Assembly: GCA_035546335.1 (NCBI GenBank)
Contig: DATKDP010000002.1
Coordinates: 28,391 to 92,390, forward strand
DNA from: DATKDP01 sp035546335
GTDB lineage: Bacteria > Acidobacteriota > Thermoanaerobaculia > Gp7-AA8
DNA length: 64,000 nt
Direction: 5' to 3'
Under the pieces are notes generated by a model. It was not told the origin of the DNA, did no database searches, and saw only the letters and a program-made list of their open reading frames with translations. The translations under genes were made by a program, and so were the position numbers. Position 1 is the first letter of the stretch. The number at the start of each line of letters is the position of its first letter. Below are positions 43,315-52,220 of the stretch, piece after piece.

Positions 43315-43888
43315 GAGCGTTCCCCCTTTCCGCGAGCGCGTCGCGCAGAAGCCGCAGGGAGCGGAAGATCTTTCCCCGCAGCGACGCCTCGGTGAATCCT
43401 GTCGTCTTTGCGATCTCGCCGTACGACATCTCTTCGATGAATCGAAGCGCAATGAGCTCTCTGGTTTCTGACGGAAGGCCGGCGATGGCCCGATCGAGCC
43501 GTGCGATCTCCTCTCGTTTTTCGAGCTCGCTCACCAGATGAACGGCGGGAACGAGCGGTCGAAACCGCGGGTGTTCGGCCTGCGAGAGCGCTTCCTCCCG
43601 CCTGCCCGGAGCGTCGCGCCGTTTGTTGTACGCCAGGTTCCTTCCGATGCGAAACAGCCAGGGCCGGAGCGCCAGCGCGGCACATCGCTCGGCCGTGTAT
43701 TGGCGAGTCAGCGCGTGATGAGCTCGAATGAACGTATCCTGAACCACTTCCTGCGCATCCTGATCGTTGAGCAGAATCCTGCGGACGTAATTGAAGAGGG
43801 CGTGCTCCCACGTCTCGACCAGACGATCGAAGGCTCCCGGCTCGTGACGGTGCACGGCGAGAGCCGGATTTTCGGACTCATGATCCAT
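43304..43888 (-). CDS. ECF family RNA polymerase sigma factor
   Basis: A 194-residue sigma factor with region 2 (AFDRLVETWEHALFNYVRRIL, LNDQDAQEVVQDTFIRAHHAL, in part) and region 4 (LPSETRELIALRFIEEMSYGEIAKTTG, seen as LPSETRELIALRF and MSYGEIAKTTGFTEASL). The linker (residues about 85-130) is ordinary. GGAGAAG lies about ten bases before the ATG at 43888, which decides the start over 43933. The next gene overlaps by 11 bases and begins with a zinc anti-sigma motif, the usual sigma then anti-sigma order. Autoregulation is therefore likely. Confidence 0.92.
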   Translation of the reverse strand: MDHESENPALAVHRHEPGAFDRLVETWEHALFNYVRRILLNDQDAQEVVQDTFIRAHHALTRQYTAERCAALALRPWLFRIGRNLAYNKRRDAPGRREEALSQAEHPRFRPLVPAVHLVSELEKREEIARLDRAIAGLPSETRELIALRFIEEMSYGEIAKTTGFTEASLRGKIFRSLRLLRDALAERGNAHAM

Positions 43889-44039
43889 GCGGGAAGCTTC
43901 TCCTCCGATCCAGGAGCTCCTCATGCCTTCCATAACACGGCTCGAGCCGGTTTCGTTCGGTGATGATGAAAGGCACCGGGCGGTTTTCGGTAGAATTCGC
44001 TCCGGTGATCGGGTCGCTCGATCGCCAGGAGGAATCTCA

Positions 44040-44630
44040 ATGCGCGTTCCGGCTCTCGTCGTTGCGATTCTGCTGACCGTCAGCGGCCCCGGCGTTCGCG
44101 CCGAAGAAGTTCCGGCGAGGATTCTGATCGCCTATTACAGCGCATCAGGCCACACGCGCACAATGGCCGAGGCGGTCGCGCGAGGAGCGCGGTCGGTCGA
44201 AGGGGCGGTCGTGACGCTGCGCTCGGTCGGAGAAGTGAAGAATGCGGAGCTGTTGGCCGCCGACGCGATCATCGTCGGCTCGCCGGTCTACAACGCCGCA
44301 CCAGCGCCCGCGGTACAGCAGTTCATCAACGGATGGCCTTTCGAGAAAGAGCCGCTGAAGGACAAGATCGGCGCAGCCTTCGTGACGGCGGGCGGCATCT
44401 CGGCCGGGGAGGAGCTCGTCCAGCTCAGCCTCCTGCATTCGATGCTGGTCTTCGGGATGATCGTCGTGGGGGGCCCGGGATGGAGCGCCGCCTTCGGCGC
44501 CTCCGCCGTTGTGGATGAGCCGCCGTTCGGCGATTCCGAAAAGCCGGGGCGAGTCGATCCGCAATTTCTGCGGAAAGGTGAGGAGCTCGGCGCCCGCGTG
44601 GCGACGCTGGCCGTTAGGATGCGACGGTGA
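44040..44630 (+). CDS. exported flavodoxin-like protein
   Basis: A 196-residue protein. AGGAGG precedes the ATG, and residues 1-21 (MRVPALVVAILLTVSGPGVRA) are a signal peptide. The mature protein is a flavodoxin/WrbA-like fold with the FMN phosphate loop YSASGHTRTMAE and the second flavin loop GSPVYNAAPAP. Flavodoxins normally act in the cytoplasm, so export is unusual; a periplasmic quinone or flavin redox role is possible. It is divergent from the ECF sigma gene, with about 150 bases between the two starts. Confidence 0.85.
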   Translation: MRVPALVVAILLTVSGPGVRAEEVPARILIAYYSASGHTRTMAEAVARGARSVEGAVVTLRSVGEVKNAELLAADAIIVGSPVYNAAPAPAVQQFINGWPFEKEPLKDKIGAAFVTAGGISAGEELVQLSLLHSMLVFGMIVVGGPGWSAAFGASAVVDEPPFGDSEKPGRVDPQFLRKGEELGARVATLAVRMRR

Positions 44631-44663
44631 GCCCTTCGGAGGATGTTAACAAAAGGCGACTCC

Positions 44664-44710
44664 CGTCATCCTTCGCTCACACCCACCCTTCCACCTCGCT
44701 CAGGATGACG
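44664..44710. repeat. dispersed palindromic repeat family A, short copy 3
   Basis: CGTCATCCTTCGCTCACACC at one end and CGCTCAGGATGACG at the other; the central core seen in copies 1 and 2 is missing, as if half of the hairpin was deleted. It lies between the flavodoxin gene and the frameshifted dehydrogenase gene. Confidence 0.85.
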
Positions 44711-44824
44711 GGAGAAGGACCCCGTTTTCGAGCTCAGGACGACGGTCACGGCTCTTCCGGATGACCGAGGAATCAACCGGGAAGCGTGTTTGCATGCAAG
44801 CGCGGCGTGAGGAGGTCACCATAG

Positions 44825-46028
44825 ATGTCCGTTTTGCGAATGAGCCCGCTCGTCATCGCGCTCTGCGCCGCGGTCGCCTTGCCCTTCTGCAGCCAACAGA
44901 GGGGTGACGCCGAGCCGCTGGCTGCTTCCCAGGGACTCGCCGTCGCCGAGCCGGCCCCGAACGCGCCGCAGGAGACGCGGCGGCCGCGCGATCCACGCCT
45001 CGGGAGCATCCGTCTGCCCGCCGGTTTCGAGATCGACATTTTCGCCGATGATCTTCCCGGTGCGAGATCTTTGGCGCTCGGCCCGGGAGGCGTCCTCTAC
45101 GTCGGCACCCGGCGCGAAGGCGTGGTCTATGCCGTCGCCGATCGCGACGGCGATGGGAGGGCCGATGAAAAGCACACGATCGCCAAGGGGCTGCGGATGC
45201 CGAACGGCGTTGCGGTTCGTGACGGCTCGCTCTATGTCGCCGAGATCAGCCGCGTCATTCGGTTCGATCGAATCGGCGAGCGTCTCGCTGACCCTCCCGC
45301 CCCGGTCGTCGTTCGCGACGATTTTCCGACGGATACGCATCATGGATGGAAGTTCATCGCCTTCGGACCTGACGGGATGCTCTACGTGCCTGTGGGAGCG
45401 CCGTGCAACATCTGCGAGCCGCCCGGCCCGCTCTACGCGACGATCACGCGCATGCGACCCGACGGTAGCGGCCGGGAAATCTTCGCCCGCGGTTTGGCGC
45501 AACACGGTTGGATTCGCCTGGCATCCTCAGACCAGGGAGCTGTGGTTCACCGACAACGGCCGCGACATGATGGGCGACGACGTTCCGCCGGACGAGCTGA
45601 ATCGAGCGCCGGAGAGCGGCCTTCATTTCGGATATCCCTGGTGTCACGGCAAGAACATTCGCGATCCGGAGCTGGGAGGAGGACGGCGTTGCGAGGAGTT
45701 CACACCGCCGGAAGCCGAGCTGGGGCCGCACGTCGCGTCCCTCGGGATGCGCTTTTACACCGGAACGATGTTCCCGGTCCCTTACAGGAATCAGATCTTC
45801 ATCGCCGAGCATGGCTCGTGGAATCGCTCGACTCCGATCGGCTACCGCGTGACGCTCGTCCGGCTGGAGAGGAACAGAGCCGTCAGCTACGAGCCATTCG
45901 CCGAAGGGTGGCTTCAGGAGGGCGAAGCGTGGGGACGGCCGGTCGATGTCCTGGTGATGCCGGATGGAGCCCTTCTCGTCTCCGACGATCGCGCCGGCCT
46001 GGTCTACCGGATCAGCTACCGGGGGTGA
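44825..46028 (+). pseudogene. PQQ-dependent sugar (sorbosone/glucose) dehydrogenase, frameshifted near 45496
   Basis: An export signal (MSVLRMSPLVIALCAAVALP, with a lipobox-like Cys at residue 22) is followed by a six-bladed propeller of the GSDH/sorbosone dehydrogenase family (GFEIDIFADDLPGARSLAL, GTRREGVVYAV, MPNGVAV, HHGWKFIAFGPDGMLYV). At REIFARGL, around base 45496, the family sequence jumps by one base into another frame and continues as RNTVGFAWHPQTRELWFTDNG through SLGMRFYTGTMFP to VYRISYRG. One extra G in GGTTTGGCGC explains it. Apart from this the gene is intact over about 400 residues, so either the gene is freshly broken or the base is a sequencing error. Confidence 0.85.
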
Positions 46029-46058
46029 TCTGAAGTGCAGCGGCCGAGTCTCGTTCGG

Positions 46059-46117
46059 AGCTCAACGCCGTGTGCGTTGAGCTCGGCAAACAGATCTCTG
46101 AAGTCGGGGTTCACCAT
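46059..46117 (-). pseudogene. 5' remnant of a minimal nucleotidyltransferase-type gene
   Basis: The reverse strand reads MVNPDFRDLFAELNAHGVEL from 46117 and then loses any resemblance to a protein. This opening is typical of small nucleotidyltransferase proteins, which continue with Tyr-Leu-Val-Val-Gly-Gly. The start lies inside the end of the small gene at 46062-46262, the usual overlap for this pair. Everything beyond about 20 residues is missing. Confidence 0.5.
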
Positions 46118-46262
46118 CGCCGGTCCACTCCAGTGCGATTCGCGTCAGATCCCAGACGGCTTCGAGACGTTCGTCGTGAGAGAACGCCGTCGCGTGTGAC
46201 TCGTCGCGAGTCGCTGCGGCTCCACGAATGATCCGGGTAAAGTCGATTCTGCGACTGCTCAT
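46062..46262 (-). CDS. small partner protein of a nucleotidyltransferase module
   Basis: A 66-residue protein with SRRIDFTRIIRGAA and DERLEAVWDLTRIALEW, then EPRLQRSVCRAQRTRR. The 'ERL..VW.LTR' and basic C-terminal pattern is that of small proteins encoded just upstream of a minimal nucleotidyltransferase. The partner gene starts within its 3' end but is cut after about 20 codons (46059-46117), so this is half of a broken module. No confident function can be given. Confidence 0.5.
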   Translation of the reverse strand: MSSRRIDFTRIIRGAAATRDESHATAFSHDERLEAVWDLTRIALEWTGDGEPRLQRSVCRAQRTRR

Positions 46263-46325
46263 GTAACGCTGATTCTGCCTCGGCCCCGGCACTCGTGATC
46301 AGGAATGATCCGGACCGGATCGTCC

Positions 46326-48014
46326 CTATCTGCCCTCCGCCGGGGCGTCGTCGCTCTCGCTCCATGCGATCGTCACGCCGTTCTCCCGGCGACGCTGCTG
46401 GAACGCCTCGATCAGCCGTTCGTCACGGTGGTAGATGTCGCGGCGAAAGGCGACCGTTCCGTCGGGGGCGACCCACGCGGTCCAGTAGAGGATGTGAACC
46501 GGTACGTTTCGAGGAAGCGCGACGGTCTGCTGCCGCGCTTCGTTCATCGCCGCCGAGACCCCACTCGAGCTCCACCGGCCGCCTCCGAGAAGCCAGGCGG
46601 CGAGCTCGACCGGCCGCTCGATCCGGATGCATCCGGAGCTGTAATCGCGCATCTCGCGCGCGAACAGCTCGCGCTCCGGCGTATCGTGCAGGTAAAGGTT
46701 GAACCGATTGTCGAAATTGAACCGGACGCGTCCGAGCGCATTCTGCGCTCCCGGCTCCTGCCGCAGGGTGAAGGGGAAGCTCGCTTCGCTGTAGCGCGAC
46801 CAGTCGATCGACCCGGGATCGACTTCCTTTCCACCGCGAAAGACTCTGATTCGATTGCGGCTGAGGTAACTGCGATCGCGCTTGACCTTCTGCAGCACGT
46901 CGGTTGCGGCGATGATCTCCGGAACGTTCCAGGCGGGTCTGAAGGTGATGTTCGTCATCTCTCCGCTGGCGACGGGGGTGCGCCGGTAGGAGCGGCCGAC
47001 GACGACCTTCATCGTCATGACCGGCCGGCTGTCGTCGACGACATGCAGCATGAAGTCGGCGATGTTGACCATGATGAAGCGCGGACCGAGGTCGACGGGA
47101 AGCCAGCGCCACCGCTCGAGGTTCGCGAGCATCTGATCGATCCGCTGCTCGACCGGTACGTTCAGCTCGGCGAGCGTGGCCGGCCCGACTACGCCGTCGC
47201 CGGCGAGTCCGTGACGGCGCTGGAACTTTCGCACTGCACGCTCGAGTGCGGAGTCCCAGCTCGTGGCGGGGAGGCCGCTCTCCTCGAGATCGCCGGTGAT
47301 CGCCAGCCGCGCGCGAAGTGATCGGACTCGCTCGCCACTGGAGCCGGCTCCAATCGGTTTCCCATCCGGAACGACCGGCCACCCGCCGCGCTCTGCGATG
47401 GTGCGGTATGTCCGGAGAGCTTCCGTGAGGCGCCGGTAGTCGGGATGTGTCGGGCGCAGACTCTCGAGGGAGGTGCGGATGCCGACGCGCGAGAGCGCAT
47501 CGGTGAGGAGTGCTTCGAGGTCGGTCTCAGGACGTGCGATGAACCACTCGGCACTCAGAGCTTCCGGATTGATGTGACCGGCGAGAAGGTGTGAGCCGTA
47601 CGTCAGGAACGCGTCGGTCAGCAGAAGATCGAGATGGACGAGGTTCTCGATCGAATCATCGCCATTCCTGATCGCACCGAGAAGCCGATCGATCGCTCTC
47701 GCATGATAATGCTCGGGGGATAACCCTTCGTCATCAGCGCGCTGGAGCACATCGAGCAGGGTGATGGCGTGGTGCCGGACGACGGAGTCTGTGAACCAGG
47801 CAGGGAGATGATCGCGTGATTCGTAAAAGCGGACGAGCGGCGGAACTGAAAAGAGCGCGCGCTCGTGCAGAGTTGCCAGGCGGATACCGGGCCGGAGCGG
47901 TTCGACCATCGCTCGAATCAGCGTCTGGCCCTGCTGAAGCCGGCTCGATTCGACGGCTGATGCAGTGGATGACAGCAGAAAGCCGGCGAGAAGCAGTGAG
48001 ATCCGTCGAGCCAT
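46326..48014 (-). CDS. L,D-transpeptidase (YcbB/LdtD-like)
   Basis: A 562-residue exported cell-wall enzyme that forms 3-3 cross-links in peptidoglycan. Residues 1-22 are a signal peptide (MARRISLLLAGFLLSSTASA). An N-terminal substrate/scaffold region, a peptidoglycan-binding domain (LERAVRKFQRRHGLAGDGVVGPATLAEL, around residues 265-295) and a YkuD domain follow. The catalytic stretch is LHDTPERELF then YSSGCIRIERP, with the nucleophilic Cys. Size and order fit YcbB (615). ATGs at 48014 and 48038 both fit; the first gives the cleaner signal. Confidence 0.93.
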   Translation of the reverse strand: MARRISLLLAGFLLSSTASAVESSRLQQGQTLIRAMVEPLRPGIRLATLHERALFSVPPLVRFYESRDHLPAWFTDSVVRHHAITLLDVLQRADDEGLSPEHYHARAIDRLLGAIRNGDDSIENLVHLDLLLTDAFLTYGSHLLAGHINPEALSAEWFIARPETDLEALLTDALSRVGIRTSLESLRPTHPDYRRLTEALRTYRTIAERGGWPVVPDGKPIGAGSSGERVRSLRARLAITGDLEESGLPATSWDSALERAVRKFQRRHGLAGDGVVGPATLAELNVPVEQRIDQMLANLERWRWLPVDLGPRFIMVNIADFMLHVVDDSRPVMTMKVVVGRSYRRTPVASGEMTNITFRPAWNVPEIIAATDVLQKVKRDRSYLSRNRIRVFRGGKEVDPGSIDWSRYSEASFPFTLRQEPGAQNALGRVRFNFDNRFNLYLHDTPERELFAREMRDYSSGCIRIERPVELAAWLLGGGRWSSSGVSAAMNEARQQTVALPRNVPVHILYWTAWVAPDGTVAFRRDIYHRDERLIEAFQQRRRENGVTIAWSESDDAPAEGR

Positions 48015-48074
48015 TCTAACCACTACAGCGAACTCCATGCCCGGGTGAGATGTAACGCGGCCGCGTAATGCCCC

Positions 48075-48313
48075 GAGGAGAGCGGGCGTCCCGCGTCCGC
48101 CTTGGGCGGATGTGGGCTGTGAAGCTGTTGCGCAGCGCAAGTCCGCTCGAGCATGTCTCGCGCTGCTTCGCCGCTACTGGTTGACGCGTTCCGCAAATTC
48201 TGCGGTGTTGAACCGAGTGGGCGGTGCGAATATTGCTATGCTCGCTGATGGGCGGCCACCGACGACAGGGCCGCCCACCCACCCGAGGCGGGCGCGGGAC
48301 GCCCGCTCTCCCC
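48075..48313. repeat. 240-base element bounded by inverted copies of repeat D
   Basis: The left end GAGAGCGGGCGTCCCGCG is matched on the right by CGCGGGACGCCCGCTCTC in opposite orientation, about 28 paired bases at each end. The interior (48104-48284) has no complete gene; one frame reads AQRKSARACLALLRRYWL, which looks like a protein fragment. Size and ends are those of a MITE-like or composite repeat element. The remaining stretch up to 48386 shows nothing recognisable. Confidence 0.8.
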
Positions 48314-48386
48314 TGCGCTGTCGGGTGCAGTGCACGACCCTTCAGGCGCACGTCCTTAGTTCTGATTATTGTGCGTTTTGCAACAA

Positions 48387-48914
48387 TTATTTCCCAACTC
48401 GTGGCGACGACTCGAACGGAAGGCGAGACGCTCCGAGCTCGATCAGCGGACCGAGCTCGTAGACGTTGTGGTAGCCGTAGTTGTAGAGCGCGACGAACGT
48501 CGACAGGTTGAGTGAGGCGCTCGCGATCTTCGCCGGAAAGGGACCCTCGGCGTTCGTGAAGTTGTTGTTGCAGTAGATGAGGATGCGCGTCTGGCGGTCG
48601 GGAATCGTCTGCGCCAGCGTGGCGATCGCGATGTCGGGAAAGCTGAGATTGATCGCACCGGCGATGTGAAGCTCGTCGTATTTCTCGCGGCTGCGCGCGT
48701 CGAGAATGATCGTCCCCGGTTCGCGGCTCATGTGCAGAAACTCCTCTTCGGAGATCCGTCTCGTCTCGCGATGAGCGGCAGCTTCGTGGGCGACGCGGAG
48801 GTAGCCCTCCATGTCGATCGCCGGATTGTCGATCGGGATCGGGCGCGTTTCGGCGGCGAGGAGCGTTGCGAGCGAGACCAGGAGGAACGAGGTCGCGAGC
48901 ATCTGCCGAGTCAT
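48387..48914 (-). CDS. exported rhodanese-like protein
   Basis: A 175-residue protein. AGGAGA precedes the ATG at 48914 and the first 20 residues (MTRQMLATSFLLVSLATLLA) form a signal peptide. The rhodanese fold is seen in ILDARSREKYDELHIAGAINLSF and LIYCNNNF, with the active-site Cys in the loop. It is probably a single-domain sulfurtransferase or sulfide/cyanide-handling protein of the periplasm. No partner is adjacent. Confidence 0.88.
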   Translation of the reverse strand: MTRQMLATSFLLVSLATLLAAETRPIPIDNPAIDMEGYLRVAHEAAAHRETRRISEEEFLHMSREPGTIILDARSREKYDELHIAGAINLSFPDIAIATLAQTIPDRQTRILIYCNNNFTNAEGPFPAKIASASLNLSTFVALYNYGYHNVYELGPLIELGASRLPFESSPRVGK

Positions 48915-49124
48915 GGTGGTGTCTCCTGCCTTTGAGACGTGATCGCTTGCATTTGTGTTACGCAGGCGGGGTTTATACTTGGTTCGTGGGCTCGACGACC
49001 TGATCCGGATGAAACGAGCAGCGTGAAGGCCCCAAGACCTCTGGAGTGTCGAGCAGCTGACCGCGCTCAAAAAGCTGCTCGACGACGGCACGGCTGAGTG
49101 ATCCCGGCTGTCGACAGCGGGTAT

Positions 49125-50834
49125 CTACGGCCGGAACGAGTCCGGATACGAGATGGTGACGGTCGCCCGCGTCACACCGTTGCCGAGAACCATCGCAAGA
49201 TCCGGCGTGAGAAAATAGAAGGGGCGCAGGTCGATCGGATTGCTCAGGTAACGCCCGCCGGAGATGCCGCAGTGGTCGCCACTGCGCGCCACATCTGTGA
49301 TCGGCCGCTTGACTCGCATTCCGGGAAAGAGCGTGCTGACCGCCGACCGCTCGCTCCCCGACGGACGCGCCATGTAAATCTTGGTGAAGGATGTGACGAC
49401 GAGCTCTTTCTTCGTGACGCGACCTGAAGCATCGCGAGAGCTCGCGACCATCACCTCCCAATCGGTTCGCGGTGATCCTTCGGTCGCATACCCAGTATAT
49501 CCCCCCCGCAGCTTCGCTCCGGACAGAACGTTTCCGTCGTACAGATACTCCGCTGACATCTCGATCAGATGATTGCATGCCGCGACGTTCTGATATTCGA
49601 CCTGCTGATGAGCAACTCTGCCGCCGGCGCCGAATGTGAATCGGGACGTGTACTTCATTCCGTCGATGAACCACTCCTCCTGGTCGAGCAGCCAGGCATC
49701 GCCGGATTCGTGCGCGCGGTACCTCAGGACTTCGCCGCCGGTTGGTGAGTCGATTCTCTCGAGATATCCGGGTCCCTGCAGGTAGCGGATCTCACCTCCA
49801 TCCTTGTTGCGCCAGCCCTGGAGCACTTCGCCGTCGTACGTCCACCCCTCGGATTCGCGCGCCTTCTGGATTGCCTCCTGCTTTGCAGGGCTGTAGCGGA
49901 GCGCCTCGCGCAGCGGCCCGGTGAACAGACATGGCAGGACTTCGTTTCGATCGAACTGGTCGCCGCTGAGGAAAGTCGCTCGGGTGGCGGAGGCTCCTTC
50001 GATGCATGGCCGCGTGTTCCATTCAGGGGACGCGGTGAGATAGGGGCCGCGCCAGCATCGATGACACCAGGTCGCCGTTGCCTGAAGTTTGTGACCACAG
50101 AACGGACAGACGATTTTTGATCGCATGTCCTCGATCTCGCTCTCGAGGACGACGATGCGATGGTGGGCCGATGTCTTCAGCTCGTCGTCGGGCTCCAGCT
50201 CGATGTATCTGTGGTATCGCGCGGCCGCACGTGCATAGTCTCCTGTCTTCTCCAGCAGCACGGCCTGGTTGTAGATTGCGGCGGGATCGGTGGGGCGCCG
50301 CCTCTCCGCCTCTTCGAACAGGTTGAGCGCGGCCGAAACGTCATTGCGCCCGTAGAGAAACCGTCCGCGCGTGAAGAGATCGGTGTATTCCTGATCCAGC
50401 TGCCGGACGCGCTGCACCTCCCGCTGGAACTCGAGGCGGAGCTGCAGCTGCAGAACCAGCGGGCGCTCGGCGCCGGATGGATGGAGCCGCAGATAGCGAT
50501 CCGTCTTCACCTGCGCCTCGGAGTACCGTCCGCTCTTGGCGAGCAGCAGCGCCATGTTGTAGAGCACCGCCGGGTGGTCAGGATTCAGCGCATCGGCCCT
50601 GGCGAACTGGTCGTATGCGGCGGTGTAGTCGTTGTATTGAAAGAACGACTGCCCGAAGTAGAAGGCCTTGTCAAATTCGTCGGGATCATCCGAAGGCGCA
50701 TTCTGTGCTATCAGCAGCGGTGTCACCATGCAGAATACAATCACGGCGGTGGCTCTGGTGATGCTGGAGCCGGCTGGCTGGTCGCCACGATTGCGCAACC
50801 TTCTCGCGAAACATTCGATCATCGTGCTGGTCAT
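49125..50834 (-). CDS. TPR protein with zinc ribbon and C-terminal repeat domain, exported or membrane-anchored
   Basis: A 569-residue protein, last of the kinase operon. A hydrophobic segment (about residues 27-44) acts as signal or anchor, four or five TPR units follow (residues about 58-235, for example AYDQFARADALNPDHPAVLYNMALLL), then a four-Cys zinc ribbon (CPFCGH, CHRC at about residues 245-262), and a 300-residue C-terminal region of unknown fold with YxxG-like strands. Its ATG overlaps the upstream stop (ATGA). The role is unknown; the TPRs suggest scaffolding. Confidence 0.8.
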   Translation of the reverse strand: MTSTMIECFARRLRNRGDQPAGSSITRATAVIVFCMVTPLLIAQNAPSDDPDEFDKAFYFGQSFFQYNDYTAAYDQFARADALNPDHPAVLYNMALLLAKSGRYSEAQVKTDRYLRLHPSGAERPLVLQLQLRLEFQREVQRVRQLDQEYTDLFTRGRFLYGRNDVSAALNLFEEAERRRPTDPAAIYNQAVLLEKTGDYARAAARYHRYIELEPDDELKTSAHHRIVVLESEIEDMRSKIVCPFCGHKLQATATWCHRCWRGPYLTASPEWNTRPCIEGASATRATFLSGDQFDRNEVLPCLFTGPLREALRYSPAKQEAIQKARESEGWTYDGEVLQGWRNKDGGEIRYLQGPGYLERIDSPTGGEVLRYRAHESGDAWLLDQEEWFIDGMKYTSRFTFGAGGRVAHQQVEYQNVAACNHLIEMSAEYLYDGNVLSGAKLRGGYTGYATEGSPRTDWEVMVASSRDASGRVTKKELVVTSFTKIYMARPSGSERSAVSTLFPGMRVKRPITDVARSGDHCGISGGRYLSNPIDLRPFYFLTPDLAMVLGNGVTRATVTISYPDSFRP

Positions 50835-52207
50835 TGCAGAAACCGATCGACCAGGGGAATGAGCCAGAGCTGCTGCTCTTCGGTCATGGGGGCACGGCCC
50901 AGCAGAAGATAGAGCGCATGCTTCTTCTGCTCGTCGCTGAACTCGCCGCTCGAATCCCGCAGCACCCTCTCCGGATTCCCCGCAATTTGCGGCCGCGGCT
51001 CGACGATGACATCGACGTTGAATTTCGCCGCCCAGTGGGGCGCGATGTCCTCACCGAACAGCCTGGTGATCACGGCAAGCCGGTCGACTTCCTTGCGTGC
51101 GTTTCGGACGGCCACAGCGAGCCGGCTGCGCGCGCCCGATCCCTGGATCAGCGACCGGAGATTGGTCAGCAATTGCGTTCGCAACATGCAGGCCTCGAGA
51201 ATCTTCGCGCCCGTCTCGTCACCGACGTCGATGCTCGCGGTCAGAACGTTTCGGATGCGCTGCGTCTCGACGCCGATGAACGCTTCCGCTGCGTCGTCCA
51301 ACTCGTGCAGCGGATCCCCGAGGCCGTCTTCGCGCGATGGAGATAGCTCGCCCTGAAGGGGCGTATCGGCCGCCGCGTCGCCGGGAAACGAGACCGTCGA
51401 GGTCTCCGGCTCCGATTGCGAGCCCGTTGTGTCGCCCGCTGAATCGTCGAACTGCACCGTGCTCTGCTGGATTGCTTCGACTGGCGCAGGCCTTTCCTCT
51501 GGAACGTGAGCGGCGGCGGGTGCCGTGATCCCAACGGCGGAGGCCTCCGCTGCCGGTGCCTCCAACAGCGGTGCGCTGGTGATCGAGGCGAGCGGAAGAT
51601 CGATTGTCGCCGCTACTGGCGCGCCGGTCTGCGCCGCTCGCGTCATCCGGAGGTCGGCGGGTGAGTTTGTGAGCACCACGGCCCGCGCGGGCTCGAGCGG
51701 CACCAGGCGTGCTCCACCAAACATCGGAGCGACGGGTGTCACCATGGTGAGACCGGAAATCAACTCGGAGTCGGACGACACATTGAGAGTGAGAAGGCGC
51801 TCCCGTACGCGGCGGCGGAGATGCTCGGCGGTACGTCGCTGCGCCAGCCTTTGCTCGTTGCTCAGAAACACGCCTCCCGATTCGTGAGCCGTCATGTCGC
51901 AGTGACATGCGCCGATGCGGTCTGCCTCATATGCCTGCGCCTTCGCCCGCTTCACGTAGTCGACGACTGCTGCGTTCTGCCTGACAGTTTTCTCGCGAGC
52001 CTGCTCGCAGGACGAGAGTGATGCGAACTGGTTGATCCCTGTGAACGTGGCGAATCCCTTCGTCTCCGGATCGTATGCCTGCAGGTGATAGTGAAACAGT
52101 TCGCACGGTTTTCCCGACGCGGCCGAAATCACGGGACAGACGAGCTGCTGCGCCGGCGAAGGGGAGGCGGCCGCCACAGCGAGCAGGAGCAGGAGCACTC
52201 TGTTCAT
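50831..52207 (-). CDS. exported hypothetical protein of the kinase operon
   Basis: A 458-residue protein with a signal peptide (MNRVLLLLLAVAAASPSPAQ). The N-terminal 100 residues contain conserved-looking cysteines (LVCPVIS, CELFHYHLQAYD, SSCEQARE, ACHCDM), followed by an Ala/Pro/Ser-rich linker (about 195-300) and a helical C-terminal domain. No family is recognised. A TATAAT element (52221-52226 on this strand) lies just upstream of the start, so the last two genes may also have their own promoter. Confidence 0.7.
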   Translation of the reverse strand: MNRVLLLLLAVAAASPSPAQQLVCPVISAASGKPCELFHYHLQAYDPETKGFATFTGINQFASLSSCEQAREKTVRQNAAVVDYVKRAKAQAYEADRIGACHCDMTAHESGGVFLSNEQRLAQRRTAEHLRRRVRERLLTLNVSSDSELISGLTMVTPVAPMFGGARLVPLEPARAVVLTNSPADLRMTRAAQTGAPVAATIDLPLASITSAPLLEAPAAEASAVGITAPAAAHVPEERPAPVEAIQQSTVQFDDSAGDTTGSQSEPETSTVSFPGDAAADTPLQGELSPSREDGLGDPLHELDDAAEAFIGVETQRIRNVLTASIDVGDETGAKILEACMLRTQLLTNLRSLIQGSGARSRLAVAVRNARKEVDRLAVITRLFGEDIAPHWAAKFNVDVIVEPRPQIAGNPERVLRDSSGEFSDEQKKHALYLLLGRAPMTEEQQLWLIPLVDRFLQ

Positions 52208-52220
52208 GAGTAGAGCGCCC

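Noticed and set aside
49051..49101. Short frame ending EQLTALKKLLDDGTAE that resembles the end of a SHOCT domain
   Set aside because: Only about 16 residues with no upstream gene; too short to separate from chance.
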